A DNA stretch of 36,781 bases from CAZKDV01 sp964551645 (GTDB lineage: Bacteria > Bacteroidota > Bacteroidia > Bacteroidales > DTU049): assembly GCA_964551645.1 (NCBI GenBank), contig CAZKDV010000011.1, forward strand, positions 1 to 36,781. The letters run 5' to 3'. The notes under the pieces were generated by a model. That model worked only from the letters and a program-made list of their open reading frames with translations. It ran no database searches and was not told the origin of the DNA. The stretch's first letter is position 1; each line of letters opens with the position of its first letter. Below, piece by piece: positions 24,433-33,151 of this stretch. The position numbers and the translations under genes are program-made.

Positions 24433-25458
24433 CTAATGATAATTATAAACTATTTCTGACAAATCAGCAATAACTTTAATTAATTCATCAAAGTTAGTTC
24501 CTTTAGTCATTATGCAAATCAGGTAGGGATTTCCTTCTTTGTAAACTATTCCACAGTCATGTAATTGCTTTAAGTTAGAGTCGGTATAAGCCCTTTCTCC
24601 AAATTTATGAGCAACTTGAGTTCCATTAGGTAATTTTGCAGGAATCCCATCATTAAAACTACCTCTACTTAATAATTCTAAGGCTGTTTCAGACATTTCC
24701 CTATCAAGATAAGAGGCATTATATAAAATTCTGAAAAATGTTGAATATTCTCTTACTGTAATAAAGTCTGTTGTAATATCTTTGTTTGACAAATCAACAC
24801 CCATATCTTTTAATATTTTTTCAAAATCATCTTCAATAATGGTATATAATAAATGAGATGCTTCGTTGTCAGAGTACTGAACGGTATAGTCTAATAGTTG
24901 TTTAACTGTATATGAATTGCCGGGTGTCATTTCTTGATTGTGTCCAATATTTTGACTAAAATTATGGTCGAATCGGGCAGGGTAGTAGTATGAAGTTTTA
25001 AGTAAATTAGGGTCTTTTTGAGCCTTTTTTAGTATTCCTATGATAATAGCCACTTTCATTAAACTTGCAGGAGTAAATTGATGAGTTTCATTAAATCCTA
25101 TCCATGGTCCATTATTCAAATGTCGATAATATAATGAAATATGTTCAACTCTTTTGTGTGATATTGCTAAGTTAATGTATTCTTTAATATTGTTTTTTAA
25201 ATCAACATACATTCTTGAATTTGATGCTTCAAAATTATCACAATCTAATAAAGGGTTTATAAATTTAAACCCGCCTTCTCGGATTGAGCTGTATGAAAGT
25301 TGTTTTTCTTCAACTGGAAAATCGTTTTTATTAGGCTTTTGGCGTACATCATTTACATAAAAGCCTATTAAGAAACCAACGATAAATAAAAAAATTAAAA
25401 ATGAAATATTTTTATGTTTGTTTCTTTTGTTTTGTTCTGTTATTTTATTATTTTTCAT
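24433..25458 (-). CDS. Class A beta-lactamase-like serine hydrolase, membrane-anchored
   Basis: A 341-residue protein with one N-terminal membrane helix (about 18-35) and an outside catalytic domain. The three motifs of the penicillin-recognising fold are present: SLMK (132-135), SDN (196-198) and KFG (285-287). The usual class A Glu166 region (ELL...) is not obvious, so a true beta-lactamase is doubtful. A cell-wall peptidase or a non-hydrolysing penicillin-binding relative is as likely. It lies upstream of the GH3-serine hydrolase fusion on the same strand, with 142 bases between, suggesting related cell-wall work. Confidence 0.82.
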   Translation of the reverse strand: MKNNKITEQNKRNKHKNISFLIFLFIVGFLIGFYVNDVRQKPNKNDFPVEEKQLSYSSIREGGFKFINPLLDCDNFEASNSRMYVDLKNNIKEYINLAISHKRVEHISLYYRHLNNGPWIGFNETHQFTPASLMKVAIIIGILKKAQKDPNLLKTSYYYPARFDHNFSQNIGHNQEMTPGNSYTVKQLLDYTVQYSDNEASHLLYTIIEDDFEKILKDMGVDLSNKDITTDFITVREYSTFFRILYNASYLDREMSETALELLSRGSFNDGIPAKLPNGTQVAHKFGERAYTDSNLKQLHDCGIVYKEGNPYLICIMTKGTNFDELIKVIADLSEIVYNYH

Positions 25459-25474
25459 TAGTTATAAATTTATG

Positions 25475-25482
25475 CAAAAATA
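25475..25482 (-). promoter_or_regulatory. -7 promoter box for the serine hydrolase
   Basis: The minus strand reads TATTTTTG, 17 bases upstream of the ATG. An ATTG lies 22 bases further upstream in the -33 area. Confidence 0.4.
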
Positions 25483-25631
25483 TGTGTTTTTAATCCTAAA
25501 AATACAATTTTTAAATTTTCATAAATATCTTAGAATAAACAACTTACAATTATTGATTTGTTGTAAATGAAAAAATCAAGGAGGTTTTTATCTCAAATTA
25601 TTTAAAAGCTGATTCTTTTTGTTAAATATTG

Positions 25632-26507
25632 CTATAAGTTGAGTATGTTTTTTAGTTTTTCAATATCGTTAAATCTTTCTTCATCTTTAAACTCTTTATA
25701 TGAATAAGAAAGGTTATTTAATATTCGTTTTACGATATCAATATTGTTACAAACACTAGTATGTTCATCTATATATTCAATGTTATTGTTCATTAAGAAA
25801 TCATTAATCTTATTTTTCGAAAAAGCAGCCCCAAAATTAAAAGGGTTTATATAAAATAAAGGTTCGCCTTGTGGAATAATATCCATTTTTGATTCTCCTT
25901 CATTTAACATTACGCAAATAAAATGTTCGGGTAGATTTATACCATAAATTGGTAATCCAATATTTTGTGCAATAATCATATATACAATTGATAAAAGTAC
26001 GGGATTGCCTGTTCGATTTTTTATTACATCACTAATATATGAATTTGATGGATTATAGAAATCTTTTATATTTGGTCTAAACTTATATACATCAAATAAT
26101 ACATGATTTAATACTCTAATTTTTTCAAGTAATGATAAGGATTCGTTTATTTCTAACCATACATCTTGCTCAATATCTTTGAGGATTTTTTTTGTTTTAT
26201 CCATGTCAATATCGGGATATCTATATTGAGCTATTATACTTGTTCCAAGAAATAGGTTAGTACCATTCATTTCAACCCATAGCTTCAATTCATTGGATAT
26301 AAAATTGTAATTAATTACTGACAAAATATCTGTAATTCGATTTAATACAATGTCGTCAAGGCACAGAAGTGCATGTTCTTTTAGATGGTCTTTAATATTT
26401 TTGCCTTCTTTAATTATGCTTTTTCTAATACTTGCATACATTTCTTTATTGGGTTCATCAAGCAACCTCATCAAAGCATTATATTCTTTCTGTTTGTCGG
26501 GCTTCAT
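25632..26507 (-). CDS. SirB1-type transglutaminase-like protein
   Basis: A 291-residue cytosolic protein of the SirB1 family (transglutaminase-like fold). Family marks are the central NRTGNPVLLSIVYMIIAQNIGLPIYGINLPEHFICV and MDIIPQGEPLFYINPF. The cysteine of true transglutaminases is replaced by Ser/Val in this family, so enzyme activity is not expected. The C-terminal helices resemble the TPR-like tail of many members. Its role is unknown in general. I use the ATG at 26507 rather than a TTG at 26546: that leaves four bases after the nucleoside phosphorylase stop, suggesting an operon. Confidence 0.75.
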   Translation of the reverse strand: MKPDKQKEYNALMRLLDEPNKEMYASIRKSIIKEGKNIKDHLKEHALLCLDDIVLNRITDILSVINYNFISNELKLWVEMNGTNLFLGTSIIAQYRYPDIDMDKTKKILKDIEQDVWLEINESLSLLEKIRVLNHVLFDVYKFRPNIKDFYNPSNSYISDVIKNRTGNPVLLSIVYMIIAQNIGLPIYGINLPEHFICVMLNEGESKMDIIPQGEPLFYINPFNFGAAFSKNKINDFLMNNNIEYIDEHTSVCNNIDIVKRILNNLSYSYKEFKDEERFNDIEKLKNILNL

Positions 26508-26511
26508 TTTA

Positions 26512-27387
26512 TTATAAAGCTGATAGTTTTTGTAAAATATTTTCAATAAGCAATTGCATCTGTGTTTTATAGTTCTTACTAAACTGTCCTATACTTCTAT
26601 TTGCAATTATCAAACAAATAGTTAGGGTGTTATGTCCTAATAAACTTCCTAAGCCGTACAAAGCTGAGGTCTCCATTTCAAAATTGACTATATTATGCGA
26701 ATTATATGAGAAATTGATAATTTTGTCTTGTAATTCAGGTTTAATTGGAGGAATGAAAAGATTCCTAAATTGTGGTCCATAAAATCCGGGTGCGGTTAAA
26801 GTAATTCCATGTTTAAATTCTGATGCTAACTCATTAAGTAATTTGTTGCTACAATTAGCTGCATAAGGTTTTCCGGTTTCAATTGGCCAATTAGTATGTT
26901 CTGTAAATTGATTTGCTAAATCTTGATTTAACTTTCTTTTATCTCCATCATAAAATTGAAGTAAATTATCAACTCCAATAACATGTTTTGAGGCAACAAT
27001 GCTATCAACGGGGGTGTCTGCTTGCAAAGCTCCCGAAGTTCCAATTCTAATGAGATTTAATTTTCGTGGGACATCAAAAGGACGTTTTTTTCGTAGGTCA
27101 AACTGAGCCAGAACATGGAGTTCATTTATGCAAATATCAATATTGTCTGTTCCCATACCTGTTGACATTACTGTCATTCTTTTACCTTTGTATATCCCTG
27201 TGTGTGTAATAATTTCGCGATTAGAAACAATATGTTCAATATTGTCAAACATTGAGGAAACGGTAGCAACTCTGCCCGGATCACCAACAAGTATAATATC
27301 ATTAGCAATTTGTTCGGGAAAAAGTTTTAGATGATATACAGAACCATCGCTATTCAAAACAAGTTCAGAATCTTTAAAATCAAACAT
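26512..27387 (-). CDS. Nucleoside phosphorylase, uridine phosphorylase-like
   Basis: A 291-residue PNP/UDP-family enzyme that splits a nucleoside with phosphate, giving base and ribose-1-phosphate in the cytosol. Motifs seen: ILVGDPGRV near the start (phosphate loop), HTGIYKGKRMTVMSTGMG, IRIGTSGAL and the ribose-binding NFEMETSALYGLG. The start SELVLNSDGSVYHLKL is typical of the Bacteroidota uridine phosphorylase group, but purine substrates cannot be ruled out. The ATG at 27387 replaces a TTG at 27429. It is divergent from sufS, with 146 bases between. Confidence 0.88.
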   Translation of the reverse strand: MFDFKDSELVLNSDGSVYHLKLFPEQIANDIILVGDPGRVATVSSMFDNIEHIVSNREIITHTGIYKGKRMTVMSTGMGTDNIDICINELHVLAQFDLRKKRPFDVPRKLNLIRIGTSGALQADTPVDSIVASKHVIGVDNLLQFYDGDKRKLNQDLANQFTEHTNWPIETGKPYAANCSNKLLNELASEFKHGITLTAPGFYGPQFRNLFIPPIKPELQDKIINFSYNSHNIVNFEMETSALYGLGSLLGHNTLTICLIIANRSIGQFSKNYKTQMQLLIENILQKLSAL

Positions 27388-27413
27388 AATTAGTGTATTA
27401 ATAAATTCAGATA

Positions 27414-27421
27414 CAAATTTA
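27414..27421 (-). promoter_or_regulatory. -7 promoter box for the nucleoside phosphorylase
   Basis: The minus strand reads TAAATTTG, 27 bases upstream of the ATG at 27387. No well-placed -33 TTTG is seen. Confidence 0.4.
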
Positions 27422-27475
27422 CAAAACAATTGTTATTTCTATACTGTTTCAATAAATTCTAAAGGCATTTTTTTG

Positions 27476-27483
27476 TAATTTTG
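27476..27483 (+). promoter_or_regulatory. -7 promoter box for sufS
   Basis: TAATTTTG fits TAnnTTTG and is 50 bases before the sufS ATG at 27534. It shares the divergent spacer with the phosphorylase promoter. Confidence 0.4.
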
Positions 27484-27533
27484 CAGTTGTATTTTAATGA
27501 TTTTGAGTTAAAATATTCAATGAAATACAATTT

Positions 27534-28754
27534 ATGACATATAATATAAATGAAATTAGGAATGAATTTCCTGCCTTGAATCAGCAAGTGAATGGCAAGC
27601 AGCTTATTTATTTTGATAGTGCTGCAACCACTTTGAAACCACAGTCTGTTATTGATGAAATAAAAAGATATTACGAACATGAAAACAGCAATATACACAG
27701 AGGAACACATTTTTTAAGTCAGAAAGCAACAGAAGCATTTGAAGATTCAAGAAAGTATATTGCAAAGTACTTAAAGGCAAAGCATGATCATGAAGTTATA
27801 TTTGTTAGGGGAGCTACAGAAGGTGTAAATTTAGTTGCTAATAGTTTTGGCGAAGCTTTTTTAAGTGATGGAGATGAAATTATTATATCTACAATGGAAC
27901 ACCATTCAAATATTGTTCCTTGGCAAATGATTTGTGAAAGGAAAAATGCAAATTTGAAAATAATTCCATTGCTCGAAAATCATTCTATTGATATAGAAGC
28001 ATATAAAAAGTTAATTTCTAAGAAAACAAAACTTATTGCAATTACGCATGTGTCAAATGCTTTGGGAGTAATAGTTCCAATCAAAGAAGTGATTGAAATT
28101 GCTCATACTCATAATATCCCTGTTTTGCTTGACGGAGCGCAAGGAATAGTTCATAATAGTGTAGATGTTCAAGAGCTTGATTGCGATTTTTATTGTTTTA
28201 GCGGACATAAGTTTTACGGACCTATGGGGATTGGTGTTGTTTATGGCAAAGAAAAGTATTTAGAAGCAATGCCGCCGTATCAAGGTGGAGGAGAAATGAT
28301 TAAAGATGTGAGTTTTGAAAAAACAACATGGAACAATTTGCCTTTCAAATTTGAAGCAGGCACGCCAAATGTTTCGGCAGTTTTAGGCTTGAAAAAAGCA
28401 GTGCAATTTGTAGAAAGTATCGGAATAGAGCAAATTATTGAACATGAAAGCGATTTGTTGGAATATTTATCAACTAAAATGGAAAGCATTGAAAATGCTA
28501 TTATTTATGGAAAATATGTAAAAAAAGCAGGAGTTTTATCATTTAATATTCGTGGAGTTCATCATTACGATCTTGGAGTATTACTTGATAAAATGGGAAT
28601 TGCTGTAAGAACGGGACATCATTGTGCACAACCTTTGATGAACTATTTGTCAGTTCCAGGAACAATTAGAGTTTCTTTGGGAATGTATAATACTAAAGAA
28701 GAAATTGATACCTTTATTAATGCACTTCGCAAAACAATGCAAATGTTAATGTAA
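27534..28754 (+). CDS. sufS: Cysteine desulfurase SufS
   Basis: PLP enzyme that takes sulfur from cysteine as a persulfide for iron-sulfur cluster assembly; 406 residues, normal. The PLP lysine is Lys226 in CFSGHKFYGPMG, preceded by DGAQGIVHNSVDVQ. The active-site cysteine is Cys364 in RTGHHCAQPLM, the class II (SufS) form. It is followed after six bases by sufE. The scaffold genes sufB, sufC and sufD, which often come just before sufS in this phylum, are not here; a nucleoside phosphorylase occupies the upstream side. Confidence 0.96.
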   Translation: MTYNINEIRNEFPALNQQVNGKQLIYFDSAATTLKPQSVIDEIKRYYEHENSNIHRGTHFLSQKATEAFEDSRKYIAKYLKAKHDHEVIFVRGATEGVNLVANSFGEAFLSDGDEIIISTMEHHSNIVPWQMICERKNANLKIIPLLENHSIDIEAYKKLISKKTKLIAITHVSNALGVIVPIKEVIEIAHTHNIPVLLDGAQGIVHNSVDVQELDCDFYCFSGHKFYGPMGIGVVYGKEKYLEAMPPYQGGGEMIKDVSFEKTTWNNLPFKFEAGTPNVSAVLGLKKAVQFVESIGIEQIIEHESDLLEYLSTKMESIENAIIYGKYVKKAGVLSFNIRGVHHYDLGVLLDKMGIAVRTGHHCAQPLMNYLSVPGTIRVSLGMYNTKEEIDTFINALRKTMQMLM

Positions 28755-28760
28755 AATATC

Positions 28761-29204
28761 ATGAGTAAATATAAAGATTTAAGTTTAAATGAAAAAGAGC
28801 AAGCTATAGTTGACGAATTTGCTTATTTTGATGATTGGATGGACAAATATGCTTATATAATTGAATTGGGCAAGTCTTTGCCTCTTATTGATGAACAATA
28901 TAAAACAGATAACTATCTAATCAAAGGATGTCAGTCGCAAGTATGGCTTCATGCCTCTTTGCATGATGGAAAAGTTTTTTATACTGCGGATAGTGATGCT
29001 CTGATAACTAAGGGAATTGTCAATTTGCTGGTAAATGTACTTTCAGGCTCAACTCCTCAAGAAATAATGCAAACAGAAATGGACTTTTTAAATCAAATTG
29101 GCTTAAAAGAACATCTTTCACCAACACGAGCAAATGGACTTTTGTCAATGATTAAGCAAATGAAATTGTATGCTATGGCTTTTAATGCAAAATCTTCGCA
29201 GTAA
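28761..29204 (+). CDS. sufE: Sulfur acceptor protein SufE
   Basis: A 147-residue cytosolic partner of SufS that accepts the persulfide and passes it to the scaffold. The acceptor is Cys57 in IKGCQSQVWLHASL. The start FAYFDDWMDKYAYIIELGKSLP and TPQEIMQTEMDFLNQIGLKEHLSPTR are typical. It forms an operon with sufS (six bases) and sufT (19 bases). Confidence 0.95.
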   Translation: MSKYKDLSLNEKEQAIVDEFAYFDDWMDKYAYIIELGKSLPLIDEQYKTDNYLIKGCQSQVWLHASLHDGKVFYTADSDALITKGIVNLLVNVLSGSTPQEIMQTEMDFLNQIGLKEHLSPTRANGLLSMIKQMKLYAMAFNAKSSQ

Positions 29205-29223
29205 TTATTAAAATATTCAAGAT

Positions 29224-29547
29224 ATGGGAGAAAAAATATTTGATCCTGATTTAATGGGAAAAGTAATTGAGGCAATCAAAAAGGTTTATGATCCTGAAAT
29301 GCCTGTAAATATTTATGATTTAGGTTTAATTTATGATATATCTTTGGAAGAGAGCGGAATTGTTAGAATAACAATGACTTTAACAAATCCGAATTGTCCC
29401 GTTGCAGATTCTTTGCCACGCGATTTGAAACGACAAGTTAGTAAAATTGAAGATATTAAAGAAGTTGATATCATTATTACATTTGACCCACCTTGGGATC
29501 CTGATAAAATGAGCGATGAAGCACGCTTAGATATGGGAATGTTTTAA
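29224..29547 (+). CDS. sufT: SufT-type Fe-S assembly factor (DUF59/MIP18 family)
   Basis: A 107-residue protein of the DUF59 family, linked to maturation of iron-sulfur proteins. Motifs: VYDPEMPVNIYDLGLIYDI, MTLTNPNCPVADSLP with the conserved Cys58, and FDPPWDPDKMSDEARLDMGMF at the end. It is the last gene of the sufS-sufE-sufT group. The long N-terminal extension seen in some SufT proteins is absent. Confidence 0.88.
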   Translation: MGEKIFDPDLMGKVIEAIKKVYDPEMPVNIYDLGLIYDISLEESGIVRITMTLTNPNCPVADSLPRDLKRQVSKIEDIKEVDIIITFDPPWDPDKMSDEARLDMGMF

Positions 29548-29616
29548 TTAACAAATTAAAAACCAATTTAAGCTAAATGAACAATGGCTTATACTATTAA
29601 TTCTATCTAAAATCAC

Positions 29617-29624
29617 TAAATTTG
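29617..29624 (+). promoter_or_regulatory. -7 promoter box for manA
   Basis: TAAATTTG fits TAnnTTTG, 45 bases before the ATG at 29670. No -33 TTTG at the right distance. Confidence 0.4.
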
Positions 29625-29669
29625 CAGTCAATTATTGTGCAATTTGTTGTTTTTAATTAATACTGATTT

Positions 29670-30647
29670 ATGTTTACAATATATCCAATGAAGTTTGAAC
29701 CAATTTTCAAAGAGAAAGTTTGGGGTGGTGATAAATTAAAAAAGATGTTTCAAACAGAATCATGCGGAGATAAATGTGGTGAGGTTTGGGTTTTATCTGC
29801 TTTGACGGGCAATGATAGTTTGGTTTCTAATGGACATTTTAAAGAAAATACTTTATCTGAACTGTGTGAAATATTCATGGACGATTTGATTGGCGATAAG
29901 CAATTTGAGAAATTTCAGGAAATTTTTCCACTTTTAATCAAATTTATTGATACAAGCGATTATTTATCTGTTCAAGTTCATCCTAATGATGCTATTGCGA
30001 AGAAAAAACATAATGTGAATTTCGGTAAGTCGGAAATGTGGTATGTTGTCGATGCCGAAGCAAATTCGCAATTGTTTGCAGGATTTAGCGAAGAAATGAA
30101 TAGAGAATCATTATTAAAACATATACAAGAAAATACAGTTCAAGATGTTTTGCAGTCGCACTCAGTAAAAGCGGGCGATGTTTTATATATTCCTGCTGGT
30201 CTAGTTCATGCAATTGGTTCAGGTGTTTTACTCGCCGAAATTCAACAAAGTTCAGATATTACTTATCGTTTATATGATTGGAATAGAGGGGAGGTAGATG
30301 GTGTTAAAAGAGAGTTGCATATTAATGATGCACTTGATGCAATTGATTATTCGGCTAAAGCTACAATTAAGAATTTTTCAGATGCCTCGTTCAATAAAAC
30401 AATTCCAGTTGTCAAAACGCCTTATTTTAATGTATCTTTAATAAACTTAGAAGGTGTTGTTAGGAAAAATTTTGAAGGAATTGATTCTTTTGTCGTTTAT
30501 GTTTGTCTTTCGGGTAAATGTTCTTTTGTGCATGAAAATGAAGCAATTATATTGTCAGCAGGTGAGTGTATTTTAATTCCTGCAATTACTAAGCATATTG
30601 AAATTTTGAGCAATCTGCAAACTTCTCTTTTGGAAGTTTATATTTAA
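29670..30647 (+). CDS. manA: Mannose-6-phosphate isomerase, type I (short form)
   Basis: Zinc cupin enzyme interconverting fructose-6-phosphate and mannose-6-phosphate, feeding GDP-mannose and surface glycans. The 325 residues are the short bacterial form. Seen: FEPIFKEKVWGG near the start, VQVHPND with metal ligands, GKSEMWYVVDA, and GDVLYIPAGLVHAIGSGVLLAEIQQSSDITYRLYDW with the active-site region. Two ATGs are possible (29670 and 29688); the first is kept because MFTIYPMKFEP resembles the usual start. It runs convergent to the Gfo/Idh gene with seven bases between the stops. Confidence 0.93.
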   Translation: MFTIYPMKFEPIFKEKVWGGDKLKKMFQTESCGDKCGEVWVLSALTGNDSLVSNGHFKENTLSELCEIFMDDLIGDKQFEKFQEIFPLLIKFIDTSDYLSVQVHPNDAIAKKKHNVNFGKSEMWYVVDAEANSQLFAGFSEEMNRESLLKHIQENTVQDVLQSHSVKAGDVLYIPAGLVHAIGSGVLLAEIQQSSDITYRLYDWNRGEVDGVKRELHINDALDAIDYSAKATIKNFSDASFNKTIPVVKTPYFNVSLINLEGVVRKNFEGIDSFVVYVCLSGKCSFVHENEAIILSAGECILIPAITKHIEILSNLQTSLLEVYI

Positions 30648-30665
30648 AATATTTCTAAATATTTT
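30646..30665. terminator. AT-only palindrome between convergent manA and oxidoreductase genes
   Basis: AAAATATTT-CT-AAATATTTT is a perfect 9-base inverted repeat spanning both stop codons. It could end transcription from both sides, but being all A and T it is weak. Confidence 0.3.
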
Positions 30666-31698
30666 TTGTAATTTTATCTATCAGTTCATAAGTTGGAAGT
30701 AAGTCCTTCAACGAAGATTTGTTCGACTTCTTTTTGCCTTCAACTGTTTTAACAAATGCCTGTATTTCATTAAAATAACCCTGAAAAACTAAAGAGTTTT
30801 CTTCTTTAATAGGGTTGAGACCATTGTTTACAATGTAATTTTTTTGAGTTAAAACCGAAGTTTTAATTACTTTTTCCAAAGGAATTCCTGCTATTTGTTG
30901 TTGCATTGCATGCCCAATTAAGCGATAGGGATATGATGCTTCAAAAATTTCATCATTAGTATTAACTTTTAGATATTCATCTATTAGTTTCCAAGAATAT
31001 AAAGTTGAAATATCAACACTTCCGACAATATCATTTTCATGTTTGCTGATTAATGATAAACTAAGACCTTTTTTATGTTTTAATAAATTAAAATGTATAT
31101 CAATTGTTGGTCCAAAAAGAAAAATAATAGTATCAAGCGGATGAATAAAAAGTTCATAAAAAACATTGCCTTCGGGGTATGCACCAATATGAAAGCGATA
31201 ATTATATGTATTGGATAATATTCTTTGTTTTGCAAGTCGAGTATAAACAGGAGCATATCTTCTTTGAAGCCCTACGAGACATTGCACTTCATTTTTTTCT
31301 TCAATTGAAATAAGTTCATTCAACTCATCAATACTAGTGCATGGAGGTTTTTCAACAAATACATGTTTTTTTGCCTGCAAAAGTTTTTTAACAATATTAA
31401 AGTGATGTTGCGGATTGACGCAAACAAAAACGCCTTCAATTTCTTCATTTTTGCATATATCGTCAATTGAATTAGTGTATGCAGCATTGAAGCGACTTGC
31501 CATTTTTTCGGCATTTGTAATTGTTCTTGATTGAACAATTTTAATAGGAATGGATAATTGTTGAATTACTGGATAAATATTAGAAATACTATGATTTCCT
31601 ACTCCTATAAATGCGTATTTTTTTGTGTGCTTTGAAGCTAAGTCCAAAAATGATTGTTTGTTATATTGCTTAAATCGTTCAATTACTTTTTCTATCAT
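30655..31698 (-). CDS. Gfo/Idh/MocA-family oxidoreductase
   Basis: A 347-residue NAD(P)-dependent sugar-type dehydrogenase. The N-terminal Rossmann fold has YAFIGVGNHS at about 28-37, with Asn in the place of a usual glycine or alanine, and the family motif VEKPPCTS (Lys117). A C-terminal beta-sheet domain follows. The long N-terminal helix before the fold (residues 1-27) is somewhat unusual. Such enzymes act on sugars, inositols or nucleotide-sugars. Nothing in the sequence fixes the substrate. It converges on manA, so a sugar link is possible but not shown. Confidence 0.82.
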   Translation of the reverse strand: MIEKVIERFKQYNKQSFLDLASKHTKKYAFIGVGNHSISNIYPVIQQLSIPIKIVQSRTITNAEKMASRFNAAYTNSIDDICKNEEIEGVFVCVNPQHHFNIVKKLLQAKKHVFVEKPPCTSIDELNELISIEEKNEVQCLVGLQRRYAPVYTRLAKQRILSNTYNYRFHIGAYPEGNVFYELFIHPLDTIIFLFGPTIDIHFNLLKHKKGLSLSLISKHENDIVGSVDISTLYSWKLIDEYLKVNTNDEIFEASYPYRLIGHAMQQQIAGIPLEKVIKTSVLTQKNYIVNNGLNPIKEENSLVFQGYFNEIQAFVKTVEGKKKSNKSSLKDLLPTYELIDKITKNI

Positions 31699-31728
31699 TT
31701 TGTTGTTTTTTAAGTTACTATTGGTTTA

Positions 31729-31736
31729 CAAATTTA
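31729..31736 (-). promoter_or_regulatory. -7 promoter box for the oxidoreductase
   Basis: The minus strand reads TAAATTTG, 31 bases upstream of the ATG at 31698. Confidence 0.4.
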
Positions 31737-31787
31737 GTTTCTTTTAATCAAATAATCTATATTTTCTGAATTGATACTTTTTTTTAC

Positions 31788-31816
31788 TTGCAATATATAT
31801 TTTTTTTCTACCTTTG
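31788..31816 (+). promoter_or_regulatory. Promoter of the T9SS cargo gene (TTG, -7 TACCTTTG)
   Basis: TACCTTTG at 31809-31816 fits TAnnTTTG, with TTG at 31788-31790 eighteen bases upstream. The ATG at 31848 follows 31 bases later. Confidence 0.55.
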
Positions 31817-31847
31817 TAAACATTAATAATTTAAAAACTCATTACTT

Positions 31848-33053
31848 ATGAAAAAACAATTTACTTCTTTATTTTTAATTGCTATTGTTGTTTTAGGTTT
31901 TTCTTTTTCAGCATATAGCCAGATTACATTAGGAAAGGACAATTTCCCTAGTCCAAATGATAGTATCAGAGTATTGCCATATATGATTGCTGCAACTCAA
32001 AACTTTACAGATGATGATCCTAAAAATGATACATTATCATTAGAGCAAACATTGGAAAAAGCAATTTATGTAAACAACACAGCTGATGGTATGTCTAAGA
32101 TTACAAAAACTGGTTATAGAGAAGATACAGTTGTTGTTTTCTACTATCAAGGTTTTGCTAAATCTCCATATATTAGAAAATATAATCCATACAATACATT
32201 CACTCCGGGTGCATCTCAATTTCCAACTGCTAATATACACACATTAATTTCTACATCAGAGGGTGATGCTCATACTTATCTTTTAAAAGATGACTCAGGT
32301 ATATATGAGTTAGGTTTTTATTCTGTTACATCTGAAGGCGCAATGACTGCTAAAAATGATCCTAAAAAACCTATGGCTTTATTTCCAGTTTCTTACACAA
32401 ATCCTAATAATGCTTCAGCAAATATAGTAACTAGTGTTACTACTTCTGCAGCTGCAATGACTATCACAACAACTTTAAAAATTACTGTTGATGCTTATGG
32501 AAAGCTAACTTTAGTTGATGGAAATATGACAGACCCAACAATTAAAGAATATCCTGATTTTATCAGAATTGCAACACATTCAGAAGATAATATTGATTTA
32601 GGTGGTGGTACAGGTATGAATCTTTTTGTTAAATCAAAAATTTACTCATATTATGTGCCAGGTTTATTTGAACCACTTGTAACATATTCAGTTGCTCAAA
32701 TTCGTAGCAATATTGACCCAATGTATTGGTCAATGGCTGGAAAATGGGTAGATGAATTAGATTTTCAGTATGTAAAGAAAATTATTCCTTCTGCAATACC
32801 TGAAAATGAAGCTGCATTTTTCAATATTTTCCCAAACCCAACAAATGGACCAGTTGAAATTAGTTTTGAAAAATTAACAAACGAAAAAGTTTCAGTTGAG
32901 ATTTACAGTATGTACGGACAATTAGTTGATTCATTCAATGCTGATGATAATCAAATTGTTCGCTTCAATATGGATCACTTAGCAAAAGGAACTTATATAG
33001 TTAATTTGAATATTGATAATAAAGTATTTTCTTCAAAAGTTGTTAAACAATAA
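31848..33053 (+). CDS. Secreted protein of unknown function with T9SS type A sorting domain
   Basis: A 401-residue protein with a signal peptide (LIAIVVLGFSFSAYSQ). The central 290 residues are beta-rich, with many Thr, Ser, Asn and Asp, and match no family I recognise. The last 80 residues (FFNIFPNPTNGPVEISF, VEIYSMYGQLVDSF, HLAKGTYIVNLNIDNKVFSSKVVKQ) are a clear T9SS type A domain, so export through T9SS and surface release or anchoring is expected. It stands alone with a promoter in front and a strong hairpin terminator behind, which suggests independent and perhaps high expression. Only two cysteine-free domains are seen, so no disulfides. Confidence 0.85.
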   Translation: MKKQFTSLFLIAIVVLGFSFSAYSQITLGKDNFPSPNDSIRVLPYMIAATQNFTDDDPKNDTLSLEQTLEKAIYVNNTADGMSKITKTGYREDTVVVFYYQGFAKSPYIRKYNPYNTFTPGASQFPTANIHTLISTSEGDAHTYLLKDDSGIYELGFYSVTSEGAMTAKNDPKKPMALFPVSYTNPNNASANIVTSVTTSAAAMTITTTLKITVDAYGKLTLVDGNMTDPTIKEYPDFIRIATHSEDNIDLGGGTGMNLFVKSKIYSYYVPGLFEPLVTYSVAQIRSNIDPMYWSMAGKWVDELDFQYVKKIIPSAIPENEAAFFNIFPNPTNGPVEISFEKLTNEKVSVEIYSMYGQLVDSFNADDNQIVRFNMDHLAKGTYIVNLNIDNKVFSSKVVKQ

Positions 33054-33074
33054 TTTCATTAAAATATTATTTTT

Positions 33075-33104
33075 AAGAGGCTGTCAGTCAAGTGGCAGCC
33101 TCTT
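33075..33104 (+). terminator. Rho-independent terminator after the T9SS cargo gene
   Basis: AAGAGGCTGTCA, loop GTCAAG, TGGCAGCCTCTT: a 12-base stem with one G-U pair, ending in TTTTATTTT. It starts 21 bases after the stop codon. It is the strongest terminator-like hairpin I saw in the window. Confidence 0.8.
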
Positions 33105-33151
33105 TTATTTTCTGTAGTTTAATTTCAAAAACTACTTTTTATCGTTACAAT

